34,922 nt of DNA from NCBI GenBank assembly GCA_003225455.1, contig QIAB01000067.1:1-34922 (forward strand). Reading direction: 5' to 3'. Every line of letters starts with the position of its first letter. Positions within the stretch are counted from its first letter, which is position 1. A program made the position numbers and the translations under genes. The notes beneath the pieces are model-generated. The model saw only the letters and a list, made by a program, of their open reading frames with translations, was not told the origin of the DNA and did no database searches. Below are positions 9,084 through 18,192 of the stretch, piece after piece. Source of the DNA: Acidobacteriota bacterium. GTDB taxonomy: Bacteria; Acidobacteriota; Terriglobia; Terriglobales; Acidobacteriaceae.

Positions 9084-10509
9084 AGCTGCGGTCATAATGC
9101 GCCATCCAAACGAAGCCCAAGCTTCGCCTTTGGGTGCGGTGTTGATCATCGACGATGAAGCCGCTATCCGCGAGTCGCTGGAAACTCTGCTGGAGTTAGA
9201 GGGCTACGCAGTGGACTCGGCCAGCAGCGGTGAAGATGGACTGGCTCGCCTGGGCGACCGCAGCTTCGATCTGGTGCTGCTCGATCTGGCGCTGCCCGAC
9301 CGCAACGGCATTGACCTTCTCCCCGAGATTCACGCTCATGACCCGCAGCTTTCGGTAATCATGATTACGGCTTACGGCACGGTCGAAAACGCAGTCAAGG
9401 CGATGCAGGCGGGAGCGACGAATTTCGTCCAAAAGCCCTGGGATAACGAAAAACTGCTGGCCGACGTGCGGACTGCAGTCGCGCGGCATCGCGCAGAAGA
9501 GGAAAACGTCCAGCTCAAGCGCGCTCTGAAGCAGCGCTACAACTTCGAAAACATCGTGGGCAAGAGCGAGCCCATGCTGAAGATTTTCGATCTGGTGGCG
9601 CAAGTCGCCGCCAGCCGTTCGACAGTGCTTCTGCAAGGCGAAAGCGGGACTGGTAAAGAACTCATCGCCAAAGCCATTCATCTAAACTCACCCCGTCGCG
9701 ATCGTCCCTTCGTTCCCGTGAACACCGGCTCCATGCCGCCCGACTTGCTCGAATCGACGCTCTTCGGCCACGTCAAGGGCGCATTCACCAGCGCCATCGC
9801 CTCGAAAAAAGGCCTGTTCGAGATCGCTGATCGTGGAACCCTGTTCCTCGACGAGATCGGCACAATGAGCCTGGACACGCAAAGCAAAATTCTGCGCGTT
9901 CTCCAGGACCGGAAATTTATGCACCTCGGCGGCGTACACGAAATTCAGGTGGACGTGCGCATCATTGCCGCCACTAACATCGATCTTAAGCAACATGTGC
10001 GTGAAGGCAAATTTCGCGAGGATCTGTTCTATCGGCTCAACGTAATTACCATCGATCTCCCGCCACTGCGCCAGCGCAAAGAAGACATCCCTTTACTGGT
10101 CGATTTCTTCCTGAGCAGATACTCGGAAGAGAATGAACGCCCGGTGCGCCGTATTACTCCCGAGGCCTTACGTCCTCTGCTGACCTACTCATGGCCGGGC
10201 AATGTTCGCGAACTGGAGAACGTGATCGAACGCGCCGTAGTTCTTTCCTCAGGCATAGACATCGGGCCCGAACTGCTTCCGGACCAGATCGCCGGTCGCG
10301 GCACTACGTTCCCTCTGCTCGAGCACCGCGGAGACTCCTCTCTGTTCGACATCATGGAGGACTGTGAGCGGCACATCATCGTAGACATGCTGGAAAAATG
10401 CAACTGGAATCAGACTGAGGCTTCTGAGCGCTTTCACGTTCCGCTATCGACTTTGAATCAAAAGATTAAGCGGCTGAACATCGAGATTAAGCGCAAAGGG
10501 CGGGAGTAG
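9076..10509 (+). CDS. Sigma-54-dependent response regulator (NtrC family)
   Basis: 477 residues with three domains. The receiver domain (about 20-135) has D26/D27, phospho-acceptor D70 (LVLLDLALPD), T98 and K120. The AAA+ sigma-54 activator domain (about 158-390) has Walker A GESGTGK (188-194), Walker B LFLDE (256-260) and FREDLFYRLNV with arginine-finger-type residues. The C-terminus is a Fis-type helix-turn-helix (about 425-470). The loop that contacts sigma-54, normally GAFTGA, reads GAFTSA here (235-240). The gene overlaps the kinase 3' end by 8 bases. Targets are unknown; the MlaEF pair follows after 130 bases. Confidence 0.92.
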   Translation: MSEAAVIMRHPNEAQASPLGAVLIIDDEAAIRESLETLLELEGYAVDSASSGEDGLARLGDRSFDLVLLDLALPDRNGIDLLPEIHAHDPQLSVIMITAYGTVENAVKAMQAGATNFVQKPWDNEKLLADVRTAVARHRAEEENVQLKRALKQRYNFENIVGKSEPMLKIFDLVAQVAASRSTVLLQGESGTGKELIAKAIHLNSPRRDRPFVPVNTGSMPPDLLESTLFGHVKGAFTSAIASKKGLFEIADRGTLFLDEIGTMSLDTQSKILRVLQDRKFMHLGGVHEIQVDVRIIAATNIDLKQHVREGKFREDLFYRLNVITIDLPPLRQRKEDIPLLVDFFLSRYSEENERPVRRITPEALRPLLTYSWPGNVRELENVIERAVVLSSGIDIGPELLPDQIAGRGTTFPLLEHRGDSSLFDIMEDCERHIIVDMLEKCNWNQTEASERFHVPLSTLNQKIKRLNIEIKRKGRE

Positions 10510-10567
10510 GAGCAGTCTACCTGCATTCCCCTCTTCAATTTGAATATTCAGCGCTCGTGCCAACCCA

Positions 10568-10589
10568 GGCTCAGCACCATGCCTGAGCC
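10568..10589 (+). terminator. Possible weak terminator hairpin after the response regulator
   Basis: GGCTCAG/CTGAGCC (10568-10574 with 10583-10589) forms a 7-bp stem with an 8-nt loop, followed by CTAATCCTTAT rather than a solid T-tract. It sits between the regulator and the permease gene and may partly separate them. A TATATT at 10613-10618 could be the -10 box of the permease. Confidence 0.35.
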
Positions 10590-10639
10590 CTAATCCTTAT
10601 AGACTTCTCTGCTATATTTTCTTGAGCGTACGCTTTTTC

Positions 10640-11422
10640 ATGGAACTGACTTCTCCCACCGATTTCGCGAAGGACATAGTTCAATCTGTCCAGGATTACT
10701 CGTTGCTCGCGGGGCGCTCGCTCGCCAATCTCTTTCGCCATCCACGCTACTTTGCCGACATGATGCAGCAGGCAGATCTCATTGGCGTTGGCTCGCTTCC
10801 GATCGTTGTGCTAACTGGTACGTTCACCGGCGCGGTGCTGGCGCTGAACAGCGCGCACACGCTCGAGAGATTCGGCTCTCTCAGCTTGATTGGACAACTG
10901 GTTTCCGTCGGCATGGTGACAGAGCTAGGGCCGGTTTTGACTGGTCTCATGGTGGCGGGCAGAAATTCTTCCGGCATGGCCAGTGAACTGGGCTCCATGG
11001 TGGTCACGGAGCAGATTGACGCCATGCGCGCTCTCGGCACCGATCCCACGAAAAAATTGATCACGCCACGAGTGATCTCAACCATCTTTATGCTTTTCTT
11101 CCTAACCATCATCTCCGACTTCGTCGGATTGATCGGCGGCGGCATAGTGTCCAGCCTTATGTTCGGCATGGACTGGCATCAATATTGGAGCTCAGCCTGG
11201 CAGACCTTAAAGTTTCAAGACGTCTTTACGGGGTTGTTGAAGCCTGTACTGTTCGGGTTCATCATTGCCACTGTCGGATGCTATTACGGAATTTCTGCGC
11301 GTGGAGGAACCCAGGGAGTAGGGAGAGCGACGACGCAGGCAGTGGTTGCCTCTTCGGTTCTCATAATCGCAGTGGATTTCTTCGCTACACGACTGATCCT
11401 GTCTATTTTCGGTTACCGCTGA
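10640..11422 (+). CDS. mlaE: MlaE-family ABC transporter permease
   Basis: About 260 residues from the ATG at 10640 (an in-frame TTG at 10622 is the alternative). The MlaE signature is clear: GPVLTGLMVAGRNSSGMASELG and VTEQIDAMRALGTDP followed by KKLITPRVIS. There are five or so hydrophobic segments, and the C-terminus has GCYYGISARGGTQGVG. MlaE permeases work with an ATPase and an MCE-domain substrate protein to move phospholipids or other lipids between the membranes. No MlaD/MCE gene follows in this window, so the substrate-binding partner must be elsewhere. The ATPase gene starts 4 bases after the stop. Confidence 0.9.
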   Translation: MELTSPTDFAKDIVQSVQDYSLLAGRSLANLFRHPRYFADMMQQADLIGVGSLPIVVLTGTFTGAVLALNSAHTLERFGSLSLIGQLVSVGMVTELGPVLTGLMVAGRNSSGMASELGSMVVTEQIDAMRALGTDPTKKLITPRVISTIFMLFFLTIISDFVGLIGGGIVSSLMFGMDWHQYWSSAWQTLKFQDVFTGLLKPVLFGFIIATVGCYYGISARGGTQGVGRATTQAVVASSVLIIAVDFFATRLILSIFGYR

Positions 11423-11425
11423 GTC

Positions 11426-12274
11426 ATGGCCGCTCCTCCCACCGCCGTCGAGAATCGGCTCCGAACCACGGAACAGATTCAATCACCCGTGATCGCCTTC
11501 GAAGATGTTTCTATTGCGTTCGAAGCCAACTCTGTTCTGGAGGACATCTCGTTTCATCTCAATCGTGGTGAGACCAAGGCGATCTTTGGAATCGCAGGGT
11601 CGGGCAAGAGCACCATTCTCAAGCTGGCAATGGGACTTGTGAAGCCCGACAGTGGACGCATTGACGTGCTGGGAAATGACATCACACAGATGCGCGAGGA
11701 GGATTTGTTCGAACTACGCCGGCAAATTGGAATGGTATTTCAAGAGAGCGCGCTGTTTGACTCATTGACGGTTCGGGAGAATGTAGCCTTCCGCCTGATG
11801 GAGGAGCACCAGATTAGCGAGGAGGAAATCGAGCGGCGTGTGCGCGAATCCTTAAGGTTCGTGGAACTCGAGCGCACCGTGGACATGTTTCCATCCGAGC
11901 TTTCCGGTGGAATGAGGCGGCGTGTCGCGATTGCGCGCGCAATTGTTACGCGTCCCGAAATTCTGCTTTATGATTCACCGACTGGCGGGCTTGATCCGGT
12001 CACTTCAACCACGATCATTGAGCTGATCGTAAAACAGCGTGATGTCTACAAAACCAGCTCATTGCTGGTGAGCCATCGCCTGCAAGATGCCTTCGTCATG
12101 GCGTCCCACTATTTCGATCGGGACAAAGGCCGAATGCTCCCGCTGCCGCCTGGGGCGCGTGGAGATGTGCCAATGACGTTTCTTATACTGCGCCAGGGAA
12201 AGATTATCTTCGACGGCGACATCCACGAATTGGCCCACTCTAAAGACGAGTACATCCGGGAATACATTTCTTAA
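11426..12274 (+). CDS. mlaF: ABC transporter ATP-binding protein, MlaF type
   Basis: 282 residues. It has Walker A GIAGSGKST, a Q-loop in GMVFQESALFDSLTVREN, the ABC signature LSGGMRRRVAIARAI, Walker B EILLYDSPTGGLDP and the switch His in LLVSHRL. The Walker B residue after LLYD is Ser, where most ABC ATPases have the catalytic Glu (DE); many Mla/Ttg2A-type ATPases keep Glu, so this is worth noting. The Walker A opening GIAG replaces the usual GPSG. It energises the MlaE permease encoded just upstream. Length and order are normal for the family. Confidence 0.88.
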   Translation: MAAPPTAVENRLRTTEQIQSPVIAFEDVSIAFEANSVLEDISFHLNRGETKAIFGIAGSGKSTILKLAMGLVKPDSGRIDVLGNDITQMREEDLFELRRQIGMVFQESALFDSLTVRENVAFRLMEEHQISEEEIERRVRESLRFVELERTVDMFPSELSGGMRRRVAIARAIVTRPEILLYDSPTGGLDPVTSTTIIELIVKQRDVYKTSSLLVSHRLQDAFVMASHYFDRDKGRMLPLPPGARGDVPMTFLILRQGKIIFDGDIHELAHSKDEYIREYIS

Positions 12275-12292
12275 GCGACAAGGCCGTGAACT

Positions 12293-12744
12293 CTAGCTGG
12301 CCTTCGCTGCAGCCATTGCGGACTCTGCCATCGCCTTGCGCCGTGCGGCGACGCGGGCTTCGACCATCTTCAGACGTTCGCGCCCGGCCTCAAACTGCAT
12401 AATCACTTTCTCGACATTGCTGAATAGACCGGGACTCTGCACGGCTGGATCTTGGCATACAGAAAAACCATTTCCCCGCTCACCCCGCCCTCAAGAAACA
12501 GGTCGGCGTTAATGATCCCATGTAACACGAGTGACGCCGCCATATCCCAATATCCAGCCACCTGGCGGAGCCAGGCGTTTTCCTGAGTTCCGAGCGCAGA
12601 CGCTATCTTGATGAAGTCCTCGGGTGTTTGCGGCCAGAAATCTACCAGCCACCAGTTGCGGGCTTTGCGCATTTCAGCTTCGCGGCGGAGATCATAGAGC
12701 TTGAGAATCAGTTCAGCATCAGTGGCAGTCGGCTTGTTGGGCAT
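12293..12744 (-). pseudogene. Conserved hypothetical protein, frame disrupted
   Basis: The first frame (12744 down to 12403) encodes about 113 residues starting MPNKPTATDAELILKLYDL, with a Trp-rich middle (ARNWWLVDFWPQTPEDF), and ends abnormally as CRVPVYSAMSRK. The next frame over continues as a charged, helical, Ala/Arg-rich tail (NVEKVIMQFEAGRERLK, then MVEARVAARR and AMAESAMAAAKAS) ending with TAG at 12293-12295. Together they make one plausible protein of about 145-150 residues, broken near 12440-12455. I recognise the family only as a conserved hypothetical of acidobacteria. Whether bases are missing cannot be told without a homologue. Confidence 0.6.
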
Positions 12745-12786
12745 CGCGAGCTCCAGAGGTATTTAGTAAATACGCCAGCGGACAGT

Positions 12787-15257
12787 TTACCCTACCGGCG
12801 CGGCTTCTACCGCAGCCAGTCGCTCATAATCACATTCTTTGTTTGGGCATGCGATCACCGGACCAGCCTTCAACGTCTTTTCAACCAAAAAGGCGTTTCC
12901 ACAGCTTGGACATTTCTCCGCGATCGGCCGATTCGCAGAGGTAAATTTGCACTTGGGATAATTTGAGCAGCCATAGAACGTATTGCCCTTGCGCGCCCGC
13001 TTTTCAACTAGTTCTCCGTCTTCGCACTGCGGACATTTCACACCGATAAAGTTCTGCTTCACATACTTGCATTCAGGATATCCGCTGCATGAAGTGAATT
13101 CGCCAAAGCGGCCATGACGGATCATCATGTTCCGGCCGCACTTCGGGCAAAGCTCGTCAAGCGGGATATCCGGGACCTTCTTCCCCTGATCGAGGCGGCG
13201 TGTCGTTTTGCAATCCGGATATCCCGTGCACGCCATGAACTGCCCAAAGCGCCCACGCTTTAGCACCATCACCCGACCACAGTTTTCGCAGTACTCCTCT
13301 TGCGAGGTCTCCTGCAAGTCTGCGGAGTCAAGATCAGGCAGATTGATTGGATTTTCTTTCGTAAACTTGCACGTGTTCGGATCGTCTTTGTCGTAGGTGC
13401 TGCAGGCATAGAACGATCCGTGTTTGCCCCACTTGATCACCAGCGGCGCACCGCACAGTTCGCACTTTTCATCCGTCGGCTTCTCCATGCGCTTGATGTT
13501 TTCCATGATATTTTCCATATGCTTTTGCGCATAACGGAGATCCTTCTCGAATTTTTTGTAGAACTCGGCAAGAGCGTCGGTCCACTTCTCCTTGCCTTCT
13601 TCGATTTCGTCGAGCTCTTCCTCCAGGCGCGCAGTGTATTGAACGTCGAAGATATCCGGAAAGTTTTCGACCAAAAGATCGGTGACGACCAGGCCGATTT
13701 CCGTGGGAACGAATTTGCCGCCCAGCTTCTGCACGTACTGCCGCTCCTGAATAGTGCTCAGAATCGCTGAGTACGTCGAGGGCCGCCCGATTCCACGCTC
13801 TTCCAGCTCTTTCACCAATGACGCTTCGTTATAGCGCGGCGGCGGCTCGGTAAAATGCTGCTCCGGCTTCAGTGCACGCAAGGTCAACTTCTGTCCCGGC
13901 TCGAGCGGGGGGAGCTTGTGCTCTAGCTCTTCCTCCTCTTCATCTTTGCCCTCTTTGGATTCTTTATAGACCTTAAGGAACCCATCAAACTTCTGCACCG
14001 ATCCGGTCACCCGGAACCAGAAGGCATCAGATGCCGTCTTCGCATCGATATCGACGGTTGTCTGGTCGAATACCGCCGGCGTAATTTGCGAAGCCACGAA
14101 GCGCTGCCAGATCAGCTTGTAAACTTTGTATTCATCTTCCTTTAAATACTGCTTGATCTGGTCGGGATGTCGCATAGCCGAAGTCGGACGGATCGCTTCG
14201 TGAGCAGCCTGGGCTTCCTTCTTCTCCTTATAGGTGTTCGGCGATTCAGGAAGATATGGATCGCCATACTGCGACTTGATGAACTCGCGAACTTCGGCCA
14301 ACGCCTCATTTGAGACACGCGTCGAATCTGTTCGCATGTAGGTGATGAGGCCGACGGAGCCTTCCTCGCCCAGCTCAACGCCTTCATAGAGCCGCTGCGC
14401 GATCATCATGGTCCGTTTCACGCTGAAACGCAGTTTGCGGGAAGAATCCTGTTGCAGCTTGCTGGTGGTGAATGGCGGAGTCGCATTGCGGCGCCGTTCT
14501 TTGCGATCTACGGTGCGAACCAGCCAGTCGGCATTCTCCAGCGCGACGCGGATTTTATCAGCCTCGTCGCCATTCGGAATCTCGATCTTTTCTTCGCCCT
14601 TGCCGAGAAAGCGAGCATCGAAAGCCGGTGGCTTGGCGGCGGCAAGATGCGCATCAATGGTCCAGTATTCTTTCTTCTCGAACGCCTTGATTTCGCGTTC
14701 GCGCTCGACGATCAGCCGCAGAGCGACGGTCTGCACGCGTCCCGCTGACAAACCACGGCGCACTTTATCCCAAAGCAGCGGCGAAACCTGGTACCCGACT
14801 AGCCGATCCAGCACACGCCGCGCCTGCTGCGCGTCCACAAGATTTTCGTCGATATCACGCGGGTGCTCGAAGGCCTCCTGCACGGCGCGCTTCGTAATCT
14901 CGTTAAAGCTCACGCGGCGGATGCGCTCGGCTTCTTCTTTCCTCTTTTTCTTTGATTTCGAGCCGTTGCCCAATTCGTCAGCCAAGTGCGCAGCGATAGC
15001 CTCGCCTTCGCGGTCCGGGTCAGGAGCGAGATAGATCATGTCCGCAGACCCGGCCAGCTTCTTCAGCTTGGCGACAACCTTCTCTTTCCCAGGAATGACG
15101 ATGTATTCGGTCTCGAAATCGTTATCCGTGTCGACCCCAAGCGTGCTTTTGGGCAGATCTTTCACGTGGCCGAGCGAAGCTTCGACCGTGTACCCCTTAC
15201 CCAGATATTTTTGGACGCCTTGGCTGGCGACTCGACAATTACTAAACCTTTGGCCAA
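12787..15257 (-). CDS. topA: DNA topoisomerase I (frame broken close to the start)
   Basis: Type IA topoisomerase relaxing negative supercoils. The long frame (from 15165) has the TOPRIM acidic motif YLAPDPDREGEAIAAHLADE, the catalytic Tyr in SVGLITYMRTDSTRVS, and five C-terminal Cys4 zinc ribbons (for example CENCGRVMVLKRGRFGQF and CPKCGRNMMIRHGRFGEF). The missing N-terminus lies just upstream in another frame: TTG at 15257, preceded by GAGGA, gives AKGLVIVESPAKA; the main frame then resumes as QKYLGKGYTVEASLGHV. Between them the usual KTI is lost, fitting a 7-nt deletion between 15215 and 15216. As written the gene would not give full TOPRIM. It lies 92 bases after dprA on the same strand, a common dprA-topA order. 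Confidence 0.9.
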
Positions 15258-15349
15258 TGTGTCCTCAATGGATGTTTTCTGATTGTGAAGCTAGCACGAA
15301 TGGCAAGCTGCTGGCAAAATGCCCTCTGCTCGTGGTCGGCAAGTTATAG

Positions 15350-16516
15350 CTAAAAGCTCTTCACAAAATTCTTCCCCGGCAACTGCTTCACCTTGCCTGC
15401 CAGCTCCAGTTCAAACAGCGCGGCGAATATCTCTGAGGATGAGAGTTGTGGTTCCAGTCGCTCGACGATTTCGTCAATCTGAGTGGCCTCGTCGGCCTTG
15501 AGCACTGCCATGATCTTGCGTTCGTGCGGGCTCAACTCCGCTTCCCCGAATAGAGATGCGGTCTGACCCGCCTGCGATTCAGCGCCCTTCGCGGGCTCCA
15601 GCGCAAGTCGTACATCTGGCGGGAGTTCCTCCCACACGTCCTCCCAGGTTGCGACCAGCTTCGCGCCCTGTTTAATGAGCGTGTTCGGACCCCAGGAATT
15701 CTTGTTGGTGACATTGCCGGGCACCGCGAAAACTTCGCGATTCTGCTCTAGCGCGCAGCGCGACGTAATTCTCGTGCCGCTGTATTCAGCCGCTTCGACG
15801 ACAAGAACACCGATGGAAATGCCGCTGATGAGGCGGTTACGAATGGGAAAATTCTGCGGCGCGGGAAATGTTTCTAACGCAAATTCTGAGATCAGCGCGC
15901 CTCCGAGCGCGAGAATTTGATCCACAAGCCGGGTGTTCTCCTTGGGATAAATCTGGTCCACGCCAGTGCCGAACACCGCTACGGTCTTCCCTTTGCCTGC
16001 CACCGCGCCCCTATGCGCAGCGCTGTCCACGCCGCGGGCGAGCCCACTGAAGATCACCAAACCCCGCGCTGCCAGATCGCATGCCAACCTCTCCGCCATC
16101 CCCATCCCGTACGGCGTGGGATGACGGGTCCCTATGACCGCGATTCCGGGTTTCGAGATCGCCTCAGCATTCCCGCGCAAATATAGAACGAGCGGCGGAT
16201 CGTAGATTTGCTTCAACTGCTGGGGATATGCGGCGTCATCAAAAGACATCACGTTAATGCCCGCGCTCGTCGCGCGTCCCAGTTCCTCATAGGCAAGCTC
16301 CATAGAGCGCCCGGTTCCAAGGGATTGCGCGGATACCGTCTGAATGCCGGTTGCTTCCAGTTCCGTGAGCGTCGCCTTGAAAACATGTCCAATCGCACCA
16401 AAATGCTCGACCAACTTGCGCCCCTTCGTCGGGCCCAAACCCGGGGTCAGGTTGAGCGCCAGCCAGTGCAGGCTCGCTTCGTCCGTGGGCTTAAAACTCA
16501 CAGCGGCTTCGGCCAC
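15350..16516 (-). CDS. dprA: DNA processing protein DprA/Smf
   Basis: Loads RecA on incoming single-stranded DNA during transformation. Visible signatures: the N-terminal helix-hairpin-helix-like region (LTPGLGPTKGRKLVEHFG), the Rossmann-like core AVIGTRHPTPYG, IFSGLARGVDSAAHRGA, SEFALETFPAPQNFPIRNRL and EYSGTRITSRCALEQNREVF with AVPGN, and a C-terminal winged-helix module. The GTG at 16516 is preferred because GGAGG lies five bases upstream and a good promoter sits at 16545-16572; longer versions would begin within the promoter. About 388 residues, normal length. Shares a short divergent control region with mqnA and probably a transcript with topA. Confidence 0.92.
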   Translation of the reverse strand: MAEAAVSFKPTDEASLHWLALNLTPGLGPTKGRKLVEHFGAIGHVFKATLTELEATGIQTVSAQSLGTGRSMELAYEELGRATSAGINVMSFDDAAYPQQLKQIYDPPLVLYLRGNAEAISKPGIAVIGTRHPTPYGMGMAERLACDLAARGLVIFSGLARGVDSAAHRGAVAGKGKTVAVFGTGVDQIYPKENTRLVDQILALGGALISEFALETFPAPQNFPIRNRLISGISIGVLVVEAAEYSGTRITSRCALEQNREVFAVPGNVTNKNSWGPNTLIKQGAKLVATWEDVWEELPPDVRLALEPAKGAESQAGQTASLFGEAELSPHERKIMAVLKADEATQIDEIVERLEPQLSSSEIFAALFELELAGKVKQLPGKNFVKSF

Positions 16517-16544
16517 ACACACCTCCGCATGCAACTTGCCGGAC

Positions 16545-16572
16545 TGTATACATGCGCCAAAATCGCTGTCAA
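16545..16572 (-). promoter_or_regulatory. Sigma-70-type promoter for dprA
   Basis: On the minus strand TTGACA (16567-16572) and TATACA (16545-16550) are separated by 16 bases. Transcription would begin near 16538, about 22 bases before the GTG start. This is the best promoter in the window. On the opposite strand, TAAAAT at 16596-16601 could be the -10 of mqnA. Confidence 0.65.
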
Positions 16573-16614
16573 GGTTAGATGACACACTGCTTTGTTAAAA
16601 TCGGACAGAGCCGC

Positions 16615-17451
16615 ATGACACGCTTGCGCATCTCCGCCATTTCCTACCTTAATACTGCGCCGCTGATGTGGGATTTCGAGCATGGCGGGATCGGACGGGA
16701 GTTCGAGATTTCTTACACAATTCCTTCGCAATGTGCGGCGGCTTTGCGCGAAGGTTCAGCCGATATCGGCATTATCCCCGCGGCCGCTTACGCGACGATT
16801 TCCGGCCTCTCAATTCTTCCCGGCGTGGCCATAGCGTCACGGCGTGCAGTGCGCTCCATCCTGCTCGTGAGCAAGGTGCCTCTTGAAAAGATCCGCTCAG
16901 TGGCCCTCGATAATTCGTCGCTAACTTCCGTCGCATTGCTCAAGGTTTTATTTGCGAAGTGGTGGCCGGGAAAGCGGGCTTTCAGTGACATGCCACCCGA
17001 CCTCGAAAGAATGCTGGCCGGCCATGACGCCGCGCTGCTGATCGGCGATCCTGCGCTGAAGGTGGATCGGTCGCGATATGTGGCCTACGACCTAGCCGAG
17101 GAGTGGATCCGGTTCACAGGTAAGCCGTTTGTGTTTGCCTTTTGGGCGGTTCGGCAAGCCGCGCTCAAAGAGGCGCCGTTGTCATTGGATCTGACTACCG
17201 TGTTTCAGGAGTCTCGCGACCATGGTCTGGAGCCTCGCAGCCTCGATCAAATCGCTCGCCAATGGGGTCCGCGCACCGGTTTGAGCGAAGCCGGAGTCAA
17301 AGATTATTTAACTGAGAACATCCATTACTATCTCGATGCGGACTGCCTCGATGGATTGAATCTCTTCTACTCTTATGCCCGCGAATGTGGCGTGTTGCCC
17401 GACTGCCCAGCATTGCAATTCCTGGAAATCGCGAAGCCAATTGCCAGTTAG
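16615..17451 (+). CDS. mqnA: Chorismate dehydratase MqnA (futalosine menaquinone pathway)
   Basis: Converts chorismate to 3-[(1-carboxyvinyl)oxy]benzoate, the first step of the futalosine route. About 278 residues with a periplasmic-binding-protein-like fold. Typical segments are ISAISYLNTAPLMW near the start, GSADIGIIPAAAYATI, VALDNSSLTSVALLKVL, AALLIGDPALK and the C-terminal YYLDADCLDGLNLFYSYARE. The ATG at 16615 is chosen because it begins right before RLRISAISYLN and the earlier in-frame ATG (16579) would lie upstream of the likely -10. Forms a run with the VTT protein (48-base gap) and mqnC. Confidence 0.92.
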   Translation: MTRLRISAISYLNTAPLMWDFEHGGIGREFEISYTIPSQCAAALREGSADIGIIPAAAYATISGLSILPGVAIASRRAVRSILLVSKVPLEKIRSVALDNSSLTSVALLKVLFAKWWPGKRAFSDMPPDLERMLAGHDAALLIGDPALKVDRSRYVAYDLAEEWIRFTGKPFVFAFWAVRQAALKEAPLSLDLTTVFQESRDHGLEPRSLDQIARQWGPRTGLSEAGVKDYLTENIHYYLDADCLDGLNLFYSYARECGVLPDCPALQFLEIAKPIAS

Positions 17452-17499
17452 CTTTGTACTGGGCCACTCCGCCTGCGAAAACGGCCTCTAACCTAGACC

Positions 17500-18147
17500 A
17501 TGTTTCTGCACATCCACACGCTGGCCGCGACATCCACCATGGTGTGGCTTCGCCGCCTCGGCGGACCCGGCCTGATTCTGCTTGGCATTGCCGACAATTC
17601 GGTGATTCCGCTGCCAGGCAGCATGGATGTTCTCACCATCTGGCTATCAGCCCGCCAGCGAGACTTGTGGCCTTATTACGCGGCGATGGCCACCGTCGGC
17701 GCGCTGCTCGGGGGCTACATCACTTACGCTCTAGCCAAAAAAGGTGGGAAACAGGCATTGGAAAGAAAGTTTTCCCGAAGCAAGGTTGAAAAACTTTATC
17801 ACCGTTTCGAACGCTGGGGGTTCTGGACAGTCACAGTACCGGCACTCCTACCGCCCCCGTTTCCCATGGTGCCGTTTCTGATCGCTGCCGGCGCCTTGCA
17901 GTATTCGCGTAAAAAGTTTCTGGGATCGCTTGCGCTGGGCCGCGGAATTCGTTTCTTTATCATTGCGTTCCTCGGCCAGGCGTACGGCAGAGCCATTGCC
18001 TCATTCTTTTCCAAGTACTACAAACCTGCGCTGTTTACGCTGATTGGACTAGCAGTCCTGGGCGGAATATTGGCATTCGCTGAATACATGCGAATGCGCA
18101 AAAAGCCGCGCCAATCCCCGGCTACCTCGCGCCCCAAAGCCGCATGA
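17500..18147 (+). CDS. VTT/DedA-type membrane protein
   Basis: 215 residues with about five hydrophobic segments. The DedA-like core includes GIADNSVIPLPGSMDVLTIW (about residues 29-48), GALLGGYITYALAKKGG, and PPPFPMVPFLIAAGALQYS followed by a conserved Arg (LGRGIRFFIIAFLG). The C-terminus is basic (MRMRKKPRQS). It belongs to the DedA/VTT superfamily but is distinct from the copy at 3160-3768. It sits between mqnA and mqnC on the same strand with gaps of 48 and 45 bases, so co-expression with menaquinone synthesis is likely. What it moves is unknown. Confidence 0.85.
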   Translation: MFLHIHTLAATSTMVWLRRLGGPGLILLGIADNSVIPLPGSMDVLTIWLSARQRDLWPYYAAMATVGALLGGYITYALAKKGGKQALERKFSRSKVEKLYHRFERWGFWTVTVPALLPPPFPMVPFLIAAGALQYSRKKFLGSLALGRGIRFFIIAFLGQAYGRAIASFFSKYYKPALFTLIGLAVLGGILAFAEYMRMRKKPRQSPATSRPKAA

Positions 18148-18192
18148 GTTGGAAGCGGGCGTTCTGTTCGATAGAATTAAGTCGGTTGCGGA

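Noticed and set aside
13208-14748. Several plus-strand frames opposite topA
   Set aside because: They are shadows of the conserved topoisomerase frame; none has a recognisable domain.
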